Position numbers and translations under genes: made by a program. Positions 51,453-60,367 of a stretch of 64,000 nucleotides of DNA are shown one piece after another. The notes beneath the pieces are model-generated. The model was not told the DNA's origin, made no database searches, and worked only from the letters and a program-made list of their open reading frames with translations. The stretch covers positions 1-64,000 of the forward strand of contig CALBSQ010000305.1 of NCBI GenBank assembly GCA_937967325.1. Reading direction: 5' to 3'. The DNA comes from an uncultured Chloroflexota bacterium. GTDB lineage: Bacteria; Chloroflexota; UBA4733. Every line of letters starts with the position of its first letter. Positions within the stretch are counted from its first letter, which is position 1.

Positions 51453-51593
51453 CTATGGGGCAGATCGCTTGCCAGGAGGTGACGATCGTCGCCCAGTCGT
51501 TCGTCCTCAACGACGACGCCGGACAAATGTATCTGGAACCCGACTCAGCAGGAGGTGCTCGCGACTGAGTGGCGTCCCAGTCAGTGGCGGCCC

Positions 51594-52412
51594 CTAGCTC
51601 CGCCAATCCAGTTGGGTGATCTCCCCCGCTACGATGCTCACCTCGCCGATCGGGGTCGCGTAGTCCTCCCAAATCGTGTACACGCCGGCGGGCATCGGAA
51701 GGTAGACGGCGGCAAAGATGGAGCGGCCGCTGAAGCGCCGTTCCGCCACGTCCGTGTGCTTCCGAGCTGCATCATCGCCCTTGGGGCTGAGCTCAATCTC
51801 CTTGCCGCGGAGGTCGGCATTCGTGTAGATAACCAGAGAACCTGTGTCCTCCCCCACGTCTAGTACGACCGGCTGCGTGTGAACCCGCGGGATGGCCTCC
51901 CGGCCATACCTGGTGTAGCTGGTGGCGACCCGCTGTCCGTCGCTGGAAATCAGCAGATGATCGGACCAAAAGTGGGCGGTCTTGGCCACCACGGTAATGA
52001 CGTTCTTGATCTGCTGCTTGATGTCCTGCCACTCTCCGACAGGCACATACAGCGTGCAATCGACGGCCCGCGCCTCTACCAGCTCTACCTCAATGGCATC
52101 GGCGAGCCAGCGCGCCATGTCGGTGGAGGCGCACGCGAGGGCCAGCCAGCCCGCCGAGGCGGGCGTCGCCTGCAGGCCACTGACCAAACGGATCCCTCGG
52201 GCGATCTCGGCGACGGCAAAGCGATAGGCCGGACTCTCCGTGTCGGCGTCCTGTGGAGCGCGCAGCAACGTGCCGCGATGAGGCGGCCCGCCCTCCTGCG
52301 CCAACGCGCAGAAGCTTTCCCACATGTTGCCCCAGTCCACGCTGCCGTCAGGCCCGTACCTCATCGGCGCCGACGCCATGGGCGTCGGGTCAGCTTCGGC
52401 ATTGACGGGCAT
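51594..52412 (-). CDS. Conserved protein of unknown function, possibly nickel/cobalt-linked
   Basis: A 272-residue soluble protein from ATG 52412 (GAAGGAA upstream). The segments WGNMWESFCALAQEGGPPHR, EIARGIRLVSGL, GWLALACASTDMARWLADAI and IKNVITVVAKTAHFWSDHLL recall a conserved family I associate with Ni/Co metallocentre or sirohydrochlorin-chelatase neighbourhoods, but I cannot name a domain. The C-terminal 70 residues (GRSIFAAVYLPMPAGVYTIW) are beta-rich. A HypB-like remnant lies directly upstream and a Ni/Co permease further on, which supports the metal link. Confidence 0.65.
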   Translation of the reverse strand: MPVNAEADPTPMASAPMRYGPDGSVDWGNMWESFCALAQEGGPPHRGTLLRAPQDADTESPAYRFAVAEIARGIRLVSGLQATPASAGWLALACASTDMARWLADAIEVELVEARAVDCTLYVPVGEWQDIKQQIKNVITVVAKTAHFWSDHLLISSDGQRVATSYTRYGREAIPRVHTQPVVLDVGEDTGSLVIYTNADLRGKEIELSPKGDDAARKHTDVAERRFSGRSIFAAVYLPMPAGVYTIWEDYATPIGEVSIVAGEITQLDWRS

Positions 52413-52613
52413 ACGCTTGCGTTCCTTCAACAGCTCTATCGCGCACGGCCTTGCCGGCCCAATCGCCGGAAAGGCGAAACCAGGATCCCCACCAAACGGC
52501 CAAGACCAGCCTCGCGCAAGGCCGATTGTAGCTCGGTTTCTGCCCTCCCACGGGCGGCCATGGCCGAGCCGCACCACAGCAATCGAGTAGAGGAAGCATT
52601 TCAGGAGCCTGGC

Positions 52614-52748
52614 TTCGACCGCGCGGCCGCATCGGCGAGCCTTCAAGCGGTCCACCCGGGCCTGCCCGTGTTGGAGGTGTCCGCTCGCAGCGGCGCCGGC
52701 ATGGAGGATTGGCTCCGGCTACTTCGCGGCCGGCTCAAGACCTCGTAG
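52614..52748 (+). pseudogene. C-terminal remnant of a HypB-type nickel-incorporation GTPase gene
   Basis: The last 44 codons before TAG 52748 read LQAVHPGLPVLEVSARSGAG then MEDWLRLLRGRL, matching the end of HypB/UreG-type GTPases (the SAR-x-G-x-G-x-x-x-W motif). Nothing of the P-loop or the rest of the GTPase is present upstream, where sequence is antisense to the 51594-52412 gene and its leader. The remainder of 52413-52784 shows no other feature. Confidence 0.65.
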
Positions 52749-52784
52749 CCGCGGCGTCAACCTCTCGCGGCATTCGGTAGCGCG

Positions 52785-53255
52785 TTAGTAGTGGATGTGC
52801 TCGAGTACGCGGCGCTCCTGCGTTTCGTGTGATCCGGCCTGGGCGCAGTGTGCGCACACACCGACGACGACCACTTCGGTCTGCGTCGACGTGAAGTGGT
52901 GGTCGTGCTCCAGGTGGGCTTCCAAGTCCCGGACCAAGGAGTCTTCCAAATGGAGAACGCCGTGGCAGACCTGACAGATGGCGTGGCACATTGAGTGTCG
53001 ATGTGCTTCGCCGGCTAGCTCGTAGCGAGCGGCGCCGCCGCCAAAGTGGGCGACACGGACTGCTCCGGACGCGGTGAGGGCGTCCAGCGCCCGGTAGACC
53101 GAGCTACGCGGGAGCTGAAGCTGCCGATCGTCCAGATCGCCGGCGATCTCTTCGGCCGTGCAGTGCGGACCAAGGCGGCTCAGCGCCTCCCAGACCAGAC
53201 GCCGCGGCAGCGTCTGCCGCATGCCCGGCGCCAATGGCGCCGTGTGCTCGCGCAT
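52785..53255 (-). CDS. Fur-family metalloregulator (Nur-like by context)
   Basis: A 156-residue Fur-superfamily repressor: winged helix (TLPRRLVWEALSRLGPHCTA, RSSVYRALDALTASGAVRV), then the metal-binding hinge HRHSMCHAICQVCHGVLHLE, HLEHDHHF and the structural zinc pair CQVC/CAHC. It lies 16 bases downstream of the NiCoT gene in the same operon, so nickel or cobalt sensing is likely. The family does not reveal the metal from sequence alone. C-terminal HETQERRVLEHIHY adds further His. Confidence 0.87.
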   Translation of the reverse strand: MREHTAPLAPGMRQTLPRRLVWEALSRLGPHCTAEEIAGDLDDRQLQLPRSSVYRALDALTASGAVRVAHFGGGAARYELAGEAHRHSMCHAICQVCHGVLHLEDSLVRDLEAHLEHDHHFTSTQTEVVVVGVCAHCAQAGSHETQERRVLEHIHY

Positions 53256-53271
53256 GTATGCCGCCCCCCGC

Positions 53272-54354
53272 CTATTCCGTACTCACCAGGGCGCCCCAGC
53301 GCTCCTCGATCCGGCGCAACTTCCAGATCGTGAATGCCGCGAGCCAGGTTACGACAAACGCGGCGACGATGATGAAGCCCATCTTGTTGAAGTCGAGGTT
53401 ATTGAGGCCATCCCAGAACATTCCGCTCCAGTTGAGCTGGCCGCTCACGATCTGCAGCACTTCTACCATGCCGACGAACAGCGCCACGAAGACAGAGAGG
53501 CCCGTCACCGTCATGTTGTAGAACACCTTGCGGATGGGGTTGGAGAAGGCCCAGGAGTAGGCCTTGGCCATGAAAGCGCCATCCGTCGTGTCCATCAAGG
53601 ACATGCCGGCAGCAAAAATGATTGGGAGCGCCAGCACGGCGATGATGGGCAGGTGCTTGGCCGCCGCCCCGGCAGAGATAGCCAGCAGGGACACCTCACT
53701 GGCCGTATCGAATCCGAGTCCGAACAGGAAGCCGACGAAATACATTTGCCAGCTCGAGGAGATGAGCTTGAAGAGCCGTCCGAATATCCGAGTCATGAAG
53801 CCGCCCGCCGTGAGATGGTGTTCGAGCTGACCGCGGTCGTAGGTCCCACGTTTCATGCGGCGGTAGACGTCGACGATGTCGCGCAGAATCAGCAGGTTGA
53901 GGAAGCCGATCAGCAGGAGGAAGGCGCCGGATACCGACGTGCCGATGAGGGCCCCGGTGGCCTTCAAGGCTCCGCCCTCGCCGCCATTGCCGATGACACC
54001 ATTGATAACGGCTTGCACGGCCAGACCAAGCGCGAGCGCGATGAGGAAAACGACCGTGGAGTGCCCCAGCGAAAAGAAGAAGCCGATTCCTACCGGCTTC
54101 TTGCCTTCCTGGAGCAGCTTTCGCGTCGTGTTATCGATCGCGGAGATGTGGTCGGCGTCAAAGGCGTGGCGCAGCCCAAAGGTGTAGGCTAACCCCGCCA
54201 GTCCGAGCATCACAGGATAGCGCGGCGCCACGTAGAGGAGCATCGCCCCCCAACCTACAACATGCAACAGAACGACTCCGCCGTATAGCCAGGCTAGCCG
54301 CCGCCGTTCGCTCGCGTCGAAGTGCTGGGTAAGCGCAAGCGCAATCGATGCCAC
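53272..54354 (-). CDS. NiCoT-family nickel/cobalt permease
   Basis: A 360-residue, eight-helix transporter from GTG 54354 with AAGGAG upstream. All NiCoT signatures are present: RHAFDADHISAIDNTTR (the H-x4-DH metal motif in helix II), FSLGHSTVVF, LFGLGFDTASE and GMSLMDTTDGAFM. It imports Ni2+ and/or Co2+ with high affinity. The Fur-type gene follows in the same operon and a putative operator lies 90-110 bases upstream. The enzymes that would use nickel are not in this window apart from a HypB remnant. Confidence 0.93.
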   Translation of the reverse strand: MASIALALTQHFDASERRRLAWLYGGVVLLHVVGWGAMLLYVAPRYPVMLGLAGLAYTFGLRHAFDADHISAIDNTTRKLLQEGKKPVGIGFFFSLGHSTVVFLIALALGLAVQAVINGVIGNGGEGGALKATGALIGTSVSGAFLLLIGFLNLLILRDIVDVYRRMKRGTYDRGQLEHHLTAGGFMTRIFGRLFKLISSSWQMYFVGFLFGLGFDTASEVSLLAISAGAAAKHLPIIAVLALPIIFAAGMSLMDTTDGAFMAKAYSWAFSNPIRKVFYNMTVTGLSVFVALFVGMVEVLQIVSGQLNWSGMFWDGLNNLDFNKMGFIIVAAFVVTWLAAFTIWKLRRIEERWGALVSTE

Positions 54355-54441
54355 GACCGGTCTCCTTCACTAGCCCGAACAGCCATAGCTGAGGTACAGC
54401 CGCCTTGGCCAGGCGGTGTGCCAACAGACAGTAGCATGCAA

Positions 54442-54463
54442 TTGCGATTAACCGCTATTGCAA
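54442..54463 (-). promoter_or_regulatory. Putative Fur-family operator upstream of the NiCoT gene
   Basis: An AT-rich inverted repeat TTGCGAT-n8-ATTGCAA in otherwise GC-rich DNA, with an adjoining palindrome GCAATTGC (54438-54445). Position upstream of the permease-regulator operon and half-site type suit a Fur-superfamily operator; binding is inferred. Confidence 0.5.
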
Positions 54464-54664
54464 TCATGTCGCAGATGAACCGGCGGACCAATGGGAGGTT
54501 GGCGTGTCGTGGGTCGCCTCTCGCGCCCTTGTCCCTCCAGCGGCCTTCGAGGGCCACAGCGTACCTGCGCAGCGCCGGGCTGTCACCGTAGCCAGTAGGA
54601 CCTTCGGGGCATGTGCCTGGCCGTCAGGAGCCGGTACGAGGAGGCGGTGCTACGCTGCGGCGCA

Positions 54665-56761
54665 ATGGATACTCGGCTTGCTATCCCGTCGCGGCGGCAT
54701 CGGCCGCGCTCCTGGCACGTCCTCCTCGTTTCGCTCCTTTGGCTGGCCGTCGTTCCTTTCGGGCCGTTCGGCCGCGGCGCAACAGCGGGCGCCGCCGCGT
54801 CGCCGGCAACACCAGGCCCTTCGGCCTCACCGGTCTCCACCGCGTCGGTCGTTCCCACACCCAGCCCCACACCGACGACGCCGTCGCCGTATGTCCTGCC
54901 CTGGCCGCGCGGCGAAACCTTTACCTGCGTACAGGGAAACTTTGGCAAGTTCAGCCACCAGGGCGTGCAGGCCTACGCTTGGGATTTCGCCATGCCGGTC
55001 GGCAGCGTCATTTTGGCGGCGCGGGCCGGCGTCGTCCGCTATGTGTTCCAGGACAGCAACGTCGGTGGGACAGATTGGAAGGACGATGTCAGCAAAGCCA
55101 ACTACGTCGTCATCGATCACGGCGACGGCACCAGTGGACTCTACCTGCACCTGATGTTCCACGGCGCGCTCGTCAAGGTGGGCGACCAGGTCGGCCAGGG
55201 GCGGCCCATTGGCTACAGCGGCGACACCGGCTTCGGTACGGGCCCGCACCTGCACTTCATGGTGGAGAAGACGTTGCCGCTGAATTGGTTCAGCCAGTCG
55301 ATTCCGGTCCACTTCGCCGACGTCGCGGCCAATGGCGGCGTCCCGGTGGAGGACAGCGCGTATACATCGGGCAATGCCGGCGCCGCCGTAACGAGGGCGC
55401 CCACGATCGTCAACATCGCCAACGCTCCCGCGTCCGTCTCACCGGGGGCCACGCCGCCGGTCGGTGGCGCCGAAGCCCGACCGCTCGACGCCAAGTTCGT
55501 CCAAGACCTCACCCTGCCCGACGGAGGCTCCGTCTACGGCGGACAGACGTTCACAAAATCCTGGCAGCTTCGCAATTCGGGCGCCCGGCCGTGGCCCGCT
55601 GGGACACACCTCGTCATGCAGGGGTCGAGCCAAATCATGGTCCTGAGTACCGCTTCCGTCGATCAGGTCGAGCGGGGGGGGAGCGCCTACGTCAGCGCGA
55701 CGCTGCGCGCCCCAACCGGATCGCCCAATTCGATGGAGCGGGATGTGTTTCGCCTGGTCGGCGGCGACGGCACGACCTTCGGTGACGAGCTGTGGTTGCG
55801 GCTACAAATTGGTGGTGACCTGCCCACACTGCCGGCAGCGCCACGGGACGTAGCCGGCAGCAATAGCTATTTTGCTCAGATCGGCCACAACGTTGGCGAC
55901 CCGTTCCTGCAGTTCTTCCGCGACGATGGCGGCGTCGACATCTTCGGCTATCCGCGCACCGAGCAGATACAGCAAGGCGGCATGACCGTTCAGTATTTCC
56001 AGCGCGCCCGCTTCGAGTATCATCCCGAGCTGCCGACTGGGCAACGTGTTCAGCTCACGCTCCTTGGCGATCAGCTCACGACCGATCAGCGGCCCTTCCC
56101 GCCGGCCGGCCCATCCGCCTCGACCGCCCAACACGAGTACTTCCCGGAAACGCGCCATTCCGTGAGCTTCGGCTTTCTGCGCTACTTTAGTTCCCACGGG
56201 AAGATTGCGACCTTCGGCTATCCGACGTCGGAGGAGCTGCGCGTCGCCGGACCACACGGACCGACCACGATCCAATACTTCCAGCGCGCCCGGTTTGAGT
56301 ATCACCCCGAGTTTGCCGGGACACCCTACGAAGTGGAGCTGGGGCTGCTGGGTGACGACGAGCTCACCCAGATGGGCTGGCTGCCCCTGCCGCCCGGGGC
56401 AAGCGCGGCAGCGACGACCGCCGCTGCCAGCCCCACGCCCACTGCCGTGCCGCCACCGTCACCGACTCCAACTCCCACGCCGACCGCAAGCGGCAATGTG
56501 GCCGAAGCCCCGTCGTCGAAGGCCTCGGCATCGCCGTCACCCGAGCACAGCTCAAGCACCTTCACCGCCGGCCAGACGGTCACCGTCGCGGCGCTCGGCC
56601 TGCGGATGCACTCCGGCCCGTCGGTCGACAGCCCGGTCATCGGTTACCTCAACAAGGGTGAGCGAGTGCGGGTCATCGGGGTGAGCAGCGGCTGGGCACA
56701 GGTGACCGGACCCAGTCAGGCCCAAGGCTACGTCGACGCGAGCTACCTGGCAGCGGGGTAG
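54665..56761 (+). CDS. Secreted M23-type peptidoglycan endopeptidase with Ig-like, repeat and SH3 domains
   Basis: A 698-residue exported protein (ATG 54665; ATG 54611 possible). After a signal segment (residues 18-38) and a Pro/Thr linker comes an M23 LytM-type domain (about 75-215) with KFSHQGVQAYAWDFAMP (His and Asp ligands), GLYLHLMFHGALVKVGDQV and GPHLHFMVE (His pair). An NBR1-type Ig-like domain follows (about 270-380). Two copies of a 70-residue module (FLQFFRDDGGVDIFGYPRTE; FLRYFSSHGKIATFGYPTSE) each end with YFQRARFEYHPE. A Thr/Pro linker leads to a C-terminal SH3b (LGLRMHSGPSVDSPVIGYL). It likely trims the cell wall. Confidence 0.87.
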   Translation: MDTRLAIPSRRHRPRSWHVLLVSLLWLAVVPFGPFGRGATAGAAASPATPGPSASPVSTASVVPTPSPTPTTPSPYVLPWPRGETFTCVQGNFGKFSHQGVQAYAWDFAMPVGSVILAARAGVVRYVFQDSNVGGTDWKDDVSKANYVVIDHGDGTSGLYLHLMFHGALVKVGDQVGQGRPIGYSGDTGFGTGPHLHFMVEKTLPLNWFSQSIPVHFADVAANGGVPVEDSAYTSGNAGAAVTRAPTIVNIANAPASVSPGATPPVGGAEARPLDAKFVQDLTLPDGGSVYGGQTFTKSWQLRNSGARPWPAGTHLVMQGSSQIMVLSTASVDQVERGGSAYVSATLRAPTGSPNSMERDVFRLVGGDGTTFGDELWLRLQIGGDLPTLPAAPRDVAGSNSYFAQIGHNVGDPFLQFFRDDGGVDIFGYPRTEQIQQGGMTVQYFQRARFEYHPELPTGQRVQLTLLGDQLTTDQRPFPPAGPSASTAQHEYFPETRHSVSFGFLRYFSSHGKIATFGYPTSEELRVAGPHGPTTIQYFQRARFEYHPEFAGTPYEVELGLLGDDELTQMGWLPLPPGASAAATTAAASPTPTAVPPPSPTPTPTPTASGNVAEAPSSKASASPSPEHSSSTFTAGQTVTVAALGLRMHSGPSVDSPVIGYLNKGERVRVIGVSSGWAQVTGPSQAQGYVDASYLAAG

Positions 56762-56770
56762 TCGGCGCCC

Positions 56771-57220
56771 CTAGGCCGAGGCCGCGGTCTCCTTGCAATC
56801 GTGGCAACGGCCAAACAACTCGATGGAGTGTCCCTCCAGGTCGAAGCCGGTCTGGTTCGCAATCGAGCTGAAGGCGTCCCCGGGCAGGCAGGCCTCGACC
56901 TCGACGACGCGGTGGCACTGGGTACACGTCAGGTGGTGATGGTGCTCGGCCCCACAGACGCGGTAGCGGTGGGTATTGTCGGCAAAGTCGACTCGGTCGA
57001 GGACGCCCCGCGCGAGCAGGATATCGACGGCGCGGAAGACGGTCGCTCGACCGAGGCCGGGATCGACCGACTGCAACGTGCGCCACAGGTCATCGGAGGA
57101 AAAATTCTGCCCGTCCGTCGCCAGTTCCGCCAACTGCTCGGCGATCAACCGTCGCGGCCGGGTGTTGCGCAACCCAGCCTGTTCGAAGGCGAGACGGACC
57201 GCCGCCGCCGTGACCATCAC
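56771..57220 (-). CDS. zur: Fur-family metalloregulator, probably Zur
   Basis: A 149-residue Fur-superfamily protein: LRNTRPRRLIAEQLAEL, RATVFRAVDILLARGVLDRV, then AEHHHHLTCTQCHRVVEVE and the structural zinc pair CTQC/CHDC. It is transcribed divergently from the znuA-znuC-znuB-znuB operon, which makes a zinc-responsive repressor (Zur) the best reading; this rests on context. GTG 57220 (or ATG 57217) is the start. Confidence 0.85.
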   Translation of the reverse strand: MMVTAAAVRLAFEQAGLRNTRPRRLIAEQLAELATDGQNFSSDDLWRTLQSVDPGLGRATVFRAVDILLARGVLDRVDFADNTHRYRVCGAEHHHHLTCTQCHRVVEVEACLPGDAFSSIANQTGFDLEGHSIELFGRCHDCKETAASA

Positions 57221-57354
57221 GACCTGAAAGTCCTCCCGATTGGGCCTGTTAGCCCTCGACTGAAATAGGCTGGCCCCTCCCTATGCTACCACTCTGGTCC
57301 GGCGTGGGACAGGAGCAACGCCCAATCCACCGCTCTAGTACCACCCTCATCTTT

Positions 57355-57397
57355 GATACACGGTATCGTTGACAGGACTCTCGGCCGCTGGTAGGCT
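57355..57397 (+). promoter_or_regulatory. Promoter and possible Zur operator of the zinc-uptake operon
   Basis: TTGACA (57369-57374) and TAGGCT (57392-57397) are 17 bases apart, a good sigma-70 pair 70 bases upstream of the znuA start. Immediately before the -35 box is the inverted repeat GATAC-n3-GTATC (57355-57367), flanked as TGATACACGGTATCG, a candidate Fur/Zur-type site. A further AT-rich stretch AAAATATCATTT lies at 57415-57426. Confidence 0.55.
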
Positions 57398-57466
57398 GAT
57401 GCGTTGTTGAGACAAAATATCATTTGCCGGTCTCGCTCGTCATTCAGGTGGCCTGGAGAAGCGCCC

Positions 57467-58564
57467 GTGCCCGACATTCGACCCACGGCAGCGAGCATCC
57501 GCGTTTGGCGACCGCGACCGAAGAGCGCGGCCGTGTCGCTCGGCCGAACCTGGCGACGCCTGCTGACGCTGATGCTTTTGGCGCTGACGCTCGCGGCTTG
57601 CGGGTCGGGCGCTACGTCGCCGGCGGCAGGTGGTAGCAGCGCACCTGGCGGCGCGAGCACCGTAACCTCCTCAACGGCATCCAGCACGGCAGTATCCGCC
57701 AACGCTGCAGCCACTTCCACAGCAACCCCAGGTGCAACGGCCGGCCCTAAGCTGCAGGTCGTCGCCGCGGAGAATTTCTGGGGAAGCCTGGCCGGCCAGC
57801 TCGGCGGCGACCACGTCCAGGTCACGAGCATCATCACCAATCCGGATACGGACCCGCACGCCTACGAGCCCAAGCCTACCGACGCCCGGCTGATCGCCAG
57901 CGCTCGCTACGTGATCGTCAATGGGGCCGGCTACGACCCCTGGGCGCCGAAGCTTCTGGCCGCCAACCCCGTGGCCGGTCGCAAAGTGCTGACTATCGGC
58001 GACCTGGTCGGCAAGAAAGACGGCGACAACCCACACCTTTGGTACAGCCCCGACTACGTGGCCAAGGTGATCGCCCGGATCACGGCGGATTACCAGGCCC
58101 TGGATCCCGCCGATGCATCGTACTTTGATCAGCAGCAAACTCAGGCCAACACGCTGGGCCTCCAGACGTACCACGACCTCGTCGGCACGATCAAGCAGCG
58201 CTACGCCGGCACGCCGGTCAGCGCCACCGAGAGCATCTTCTTCTACCAGGCCGACGCGTTGGGGCTGCACCTGATCACGCCGCCGGGCTTCATGCAGGCC
58301 ATCAGCGACGGCAACGAGCCGACGGCGGCCGACAGGGCGACGTTTGACCAACAAATCGCCCAGCACCAGATCAAGGTGTTCGTTAATAACAAACAGAATG
58401 AAACGCCGGACACCACCGCGCTCAAGCAAAAGGCGCAGTCCGCCGGCATCCCCATCGTCGACATCACGGAGACGCTCGACCCGGCGACCGCGAGCTTCCA
58501 GGATTGGCAGGATGCCCAGTTGCAGACGCTGCAGCAGGCGCTGGCCAAGGCGACAGGACATTGA
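57467..58564 (+). CDS. znuA: ZnuA-like zinc/manganese ABC binding lipoprotein
   Basis: A 365-residue cluster-9 solute-binding protein from GTG 57467 (GGAGAAG upstream). The lipobox is LTLAACG. Metal-ligand segments are DTDPHAYEPKP and DNPHLWYSPDY (two His), with VSATESIFFYQADALGL and the final VDITETLDP supplying the remaining ligand region. The long His-rich loop of Gram-negative ZnuA is absent, so metal choice (zinc versus manganese) is not certain. It is the first gene of the four-gene transporter operon. Confidence 0.88.
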   Translation: MPDIRPTAASIRVWRPRPKSAAVSLGRTWRRLLTLMLLALTLAACGSGATSPAAGGSSAPGGASTVTSSTASSTAVSANAAATSTATPGATAGPKLQVVAAENFWGSLAGQLGGDHVQVTSIITNPDTDPHAYEPKPTDARLIASARYVIVNGAGYDPWAPKLLAANPVAGRKVLTIGDLVGKKDGDNPHLWYSPDYVAKVIARITADYQALDPADASYFDQQQTQANTLGLQTYHDLVGTIKQRYAGTPVSATESIFFYQADALGLHLITPPGFMQAISDGNEPTAADRATFDQQIAQHQIKVFVNNKQNETPDTTALKQKAQSAGIPIVDITETLDPATASFQDWQDAQLQTLQQALAKATGH

Positions 58565-58566
58565 GC

Positions 58567-59463
58567 ATGACGATCCGCGGTCGGTTAGTACATGGGTTCG
58601 GCAACTCCAGCGCCACAGACGTAGCGACGCAACGTGAGGAGGTTCTCCGCTTCACCGCCGCGGGTGTGCAACTGGGCGGGCGCACGATTTGGAGCGGCCT
58701 CGACCTCACCGTGTACGCCGGCCAGTTCATCGCCATACTGGGACCGAACGGCGCGGGCAAGTCGACGCTGCTGAAGACTATTCTGGGCGTTCTTCCCTTG
58801 CACGAGGGCGAGCTCGCCGTCCTGGGAGAGCCGGCGCGCCGCGGCAACGCCGCGGTCGGCTATCTGCCCCAGCGTCGCAACTTCGATACCGACGTGCGCA
58901 TCCGAGCGCGCGACCTGGTGCGCCTCGGTTTGGACGGCGCCCGCTGGGGAGTGCCGATCCCCCTGCTCCGGCGACTCTTCGGAGGCGGCGAGCAAGTCCG
59001 CGAGGAAGATCGGCGGGTACAGGAGGCGCTCGACCTGGTCGGCGCGACCGACTACGCCAATCGCCCGATCGGCGAGCTCTCCGGTGGTGAGCAGCAACGC
59101 GTGCTGATCGCCCAGGCGCTGATCAGCCGGCCGCGTCTGCTCCTTCTCGACGAGCCGTTCGAGAGCCTTGACTTGCAGCATCAACAGTCGGTTGCCGCCT
59201 TGATCCGGCGGGTCAGCCGCGCCTATGGCATCACCGTGCTGCTGGTGGCGCACGACGTCAATCCGATCCTCCCCTACTTGGATCGAGTGCTCTACGTCGC
59301 CCGCGGGCAGACCGCTGCCGGCGCCCCCGAGGCGGTGATGACGTCGGCGACGCTGTCGCGCCTCTACGACGCCCCCGTCGAGGTGCTGCGCGCCAAGGAT
59401 GGGCGGATCGTCGTCGTCGGCCAGCCGGAAGGGGACGTGAGCCATGGCGCCCACCCCGGCTGA
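58567..59463 (+). CDS. znuC: ZnuC-like metal ABC transporter ATPase
   Basis: A 298-residue ATPase (ATG 58567, two bases after the znuA stop) with Walker A GPNGAGKST at 59-67, signature LSGGEQQRVLIAQAL, Walker B LLLLDEPFESLD and switch His in LVAHDVN. It energises metal import through the two downstream permeases. The last 20 bases overlap the first permease gene. Confidence 0.92.
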   Translation: MTIRGRLVHGFGNSSATDVATQREEVLRFTAAGVQLGGRTIWSGLDLTVYAGQFIAILGPNGAGKSTLLKTILGVLPLHEGELAVLGEPARRGNAAVGYLPQRRNFDTDVRIRARDLVRLGLDGARWGVPIPLLRRLFGGGEQVREEDRRVQEALDLVGATDYANRPIGELSGGEQQRVLIAQALISRPRLLLLDEPFESLDLQHQQSVAALIRRVSRAYGITVLLVAHDVNPILPYLDRVLYVARGQTAAGAPEAVMTSATLSRLYDAPVEVLRAKDGRIVVVGQPEGDVSHGAHPG

Positions 59464-60367
59464 TACCGCCGCCGGGCAGGTCCACCTGTCCTGGAACCTC
59501 CTCCACGACTTGCAGCAGCTCTTGGCGTTCCATTTCATGCAGAACGCCTACCTGGCCGGGACACTCATCGCGATCGTCGCCGGCGCCGCCGGCTACTACA
59601 TGGTGCTGCGCCGCCAGAGCTTCGCCGGCCACACGCTGGCCAACGTGGGGTTCGCGGGAGCCGCCGGGGCGGCGGTGGTCGGCGCCTCGCCGCTGCTCGG
59701 CCTGGTGGTGTTCAGCACCGCGGCTGCGTTCGGCTTCGGCCTGCTCACCGTAGGACGGTCGGCAACGTCGGGCAGCGCGACCGTGGCGGTGGCCACGGTC
59801 CATACCTTCTTCCTTGGCCTGGGCCTGCTCTTCGAGCAACTCTACGCGCACTACGCGGCGGCGATCTACGCCGTCCTCTTCGGCGCCGTGCTCGGCATCG
59901 CCGACGATGACGTGCGCGCGGTCGCCGCGACGACACTCGTCACGGTGGCCGCGTTGATCGTCATTGGCCGGCCGCTGCTCTTCGCTTCGATCGACCCGGC
60001 GGTCGCCGAGTCGCGCGGCGTACCAGTAGGCGCCCTTTCCTATCTCTTTCTGGTCATCCTCGCGCTCGCCGTCGCCGAGGCGGTCCAGGTGGTTGGCGTG
60101 CTGCTCATCTTCTCGCTGCTCGTCACCCCGGCCGCCGTCGCCCAACGACTCACGGCGCGACCCGCTGCCGCGCTCGCCCTGTCAATCCTCCTGGCGCTGC
60201 TGTTCACCTGGCTCGGCCTCGCCGTTGCCTACTTCACGCCGTATCCCGTGGGCTTCTTCATCAGCAGCTTCGCTTTCGGAACCTACGTCCTCGTCCGCTT
60301 GCTGCCATTGACGCAAGGTCGCCAAGGCGGTGGCGCCCAGGGAAGGCTGGCTGGGGGTCCGGCGTGA
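59444..60367 (+). CDS. znuB: ZnuB-like metal ABC permease, first copy
   Basis: A 307-residue, eight-to-nine-helix ABC-3 family permease with YYMVLRRQSFAGHTLANVGFAGAAGA (quoted in part: RRQSFAGHTLANVGFAG), LLFASIDPAVAESRGVPV and VQVVGVLLIFSLLVTPAAVA. It starts within znuC. A second, similar permease follows, so the channel may be a heterodimer rather than the usual homodimer. Confidence 0.9.
   Translation: MAPTPADTAAGQVHLSWNLLHDLQQLLAFHFMQNAYLAGTLIAIVAGAAGYYMVLRRQSFAGHTLANVGFAGAAGAAVVGASPLLGLVVFSTAAAFGFGLLTVGRSATSGSATVAVATVHTFFLGLGLLFEQLYAHYAAAIYAVLFGAVLGIADDDVRAVAATTLVTVAALIVIGRPLLFASIDPAVAESRGVPVGALSYLFLVILALAVAEAVQVVGVLLIFSLLVTPAAVAQRLTARPAAALALSILLALLFTWLGLAVAYFTPYPVGFFISSFAFGTYVLVRLLPLTQGRQGGGAQGRLAGGPA

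Noticed and set aside
53158..54192. 344-codon plus-strand open frame opposite the Fur and NiCoT genes
   Set aside because: Antisense to two strongly supported genes; His/Glu/Asp-rich composition is a shadow effect.
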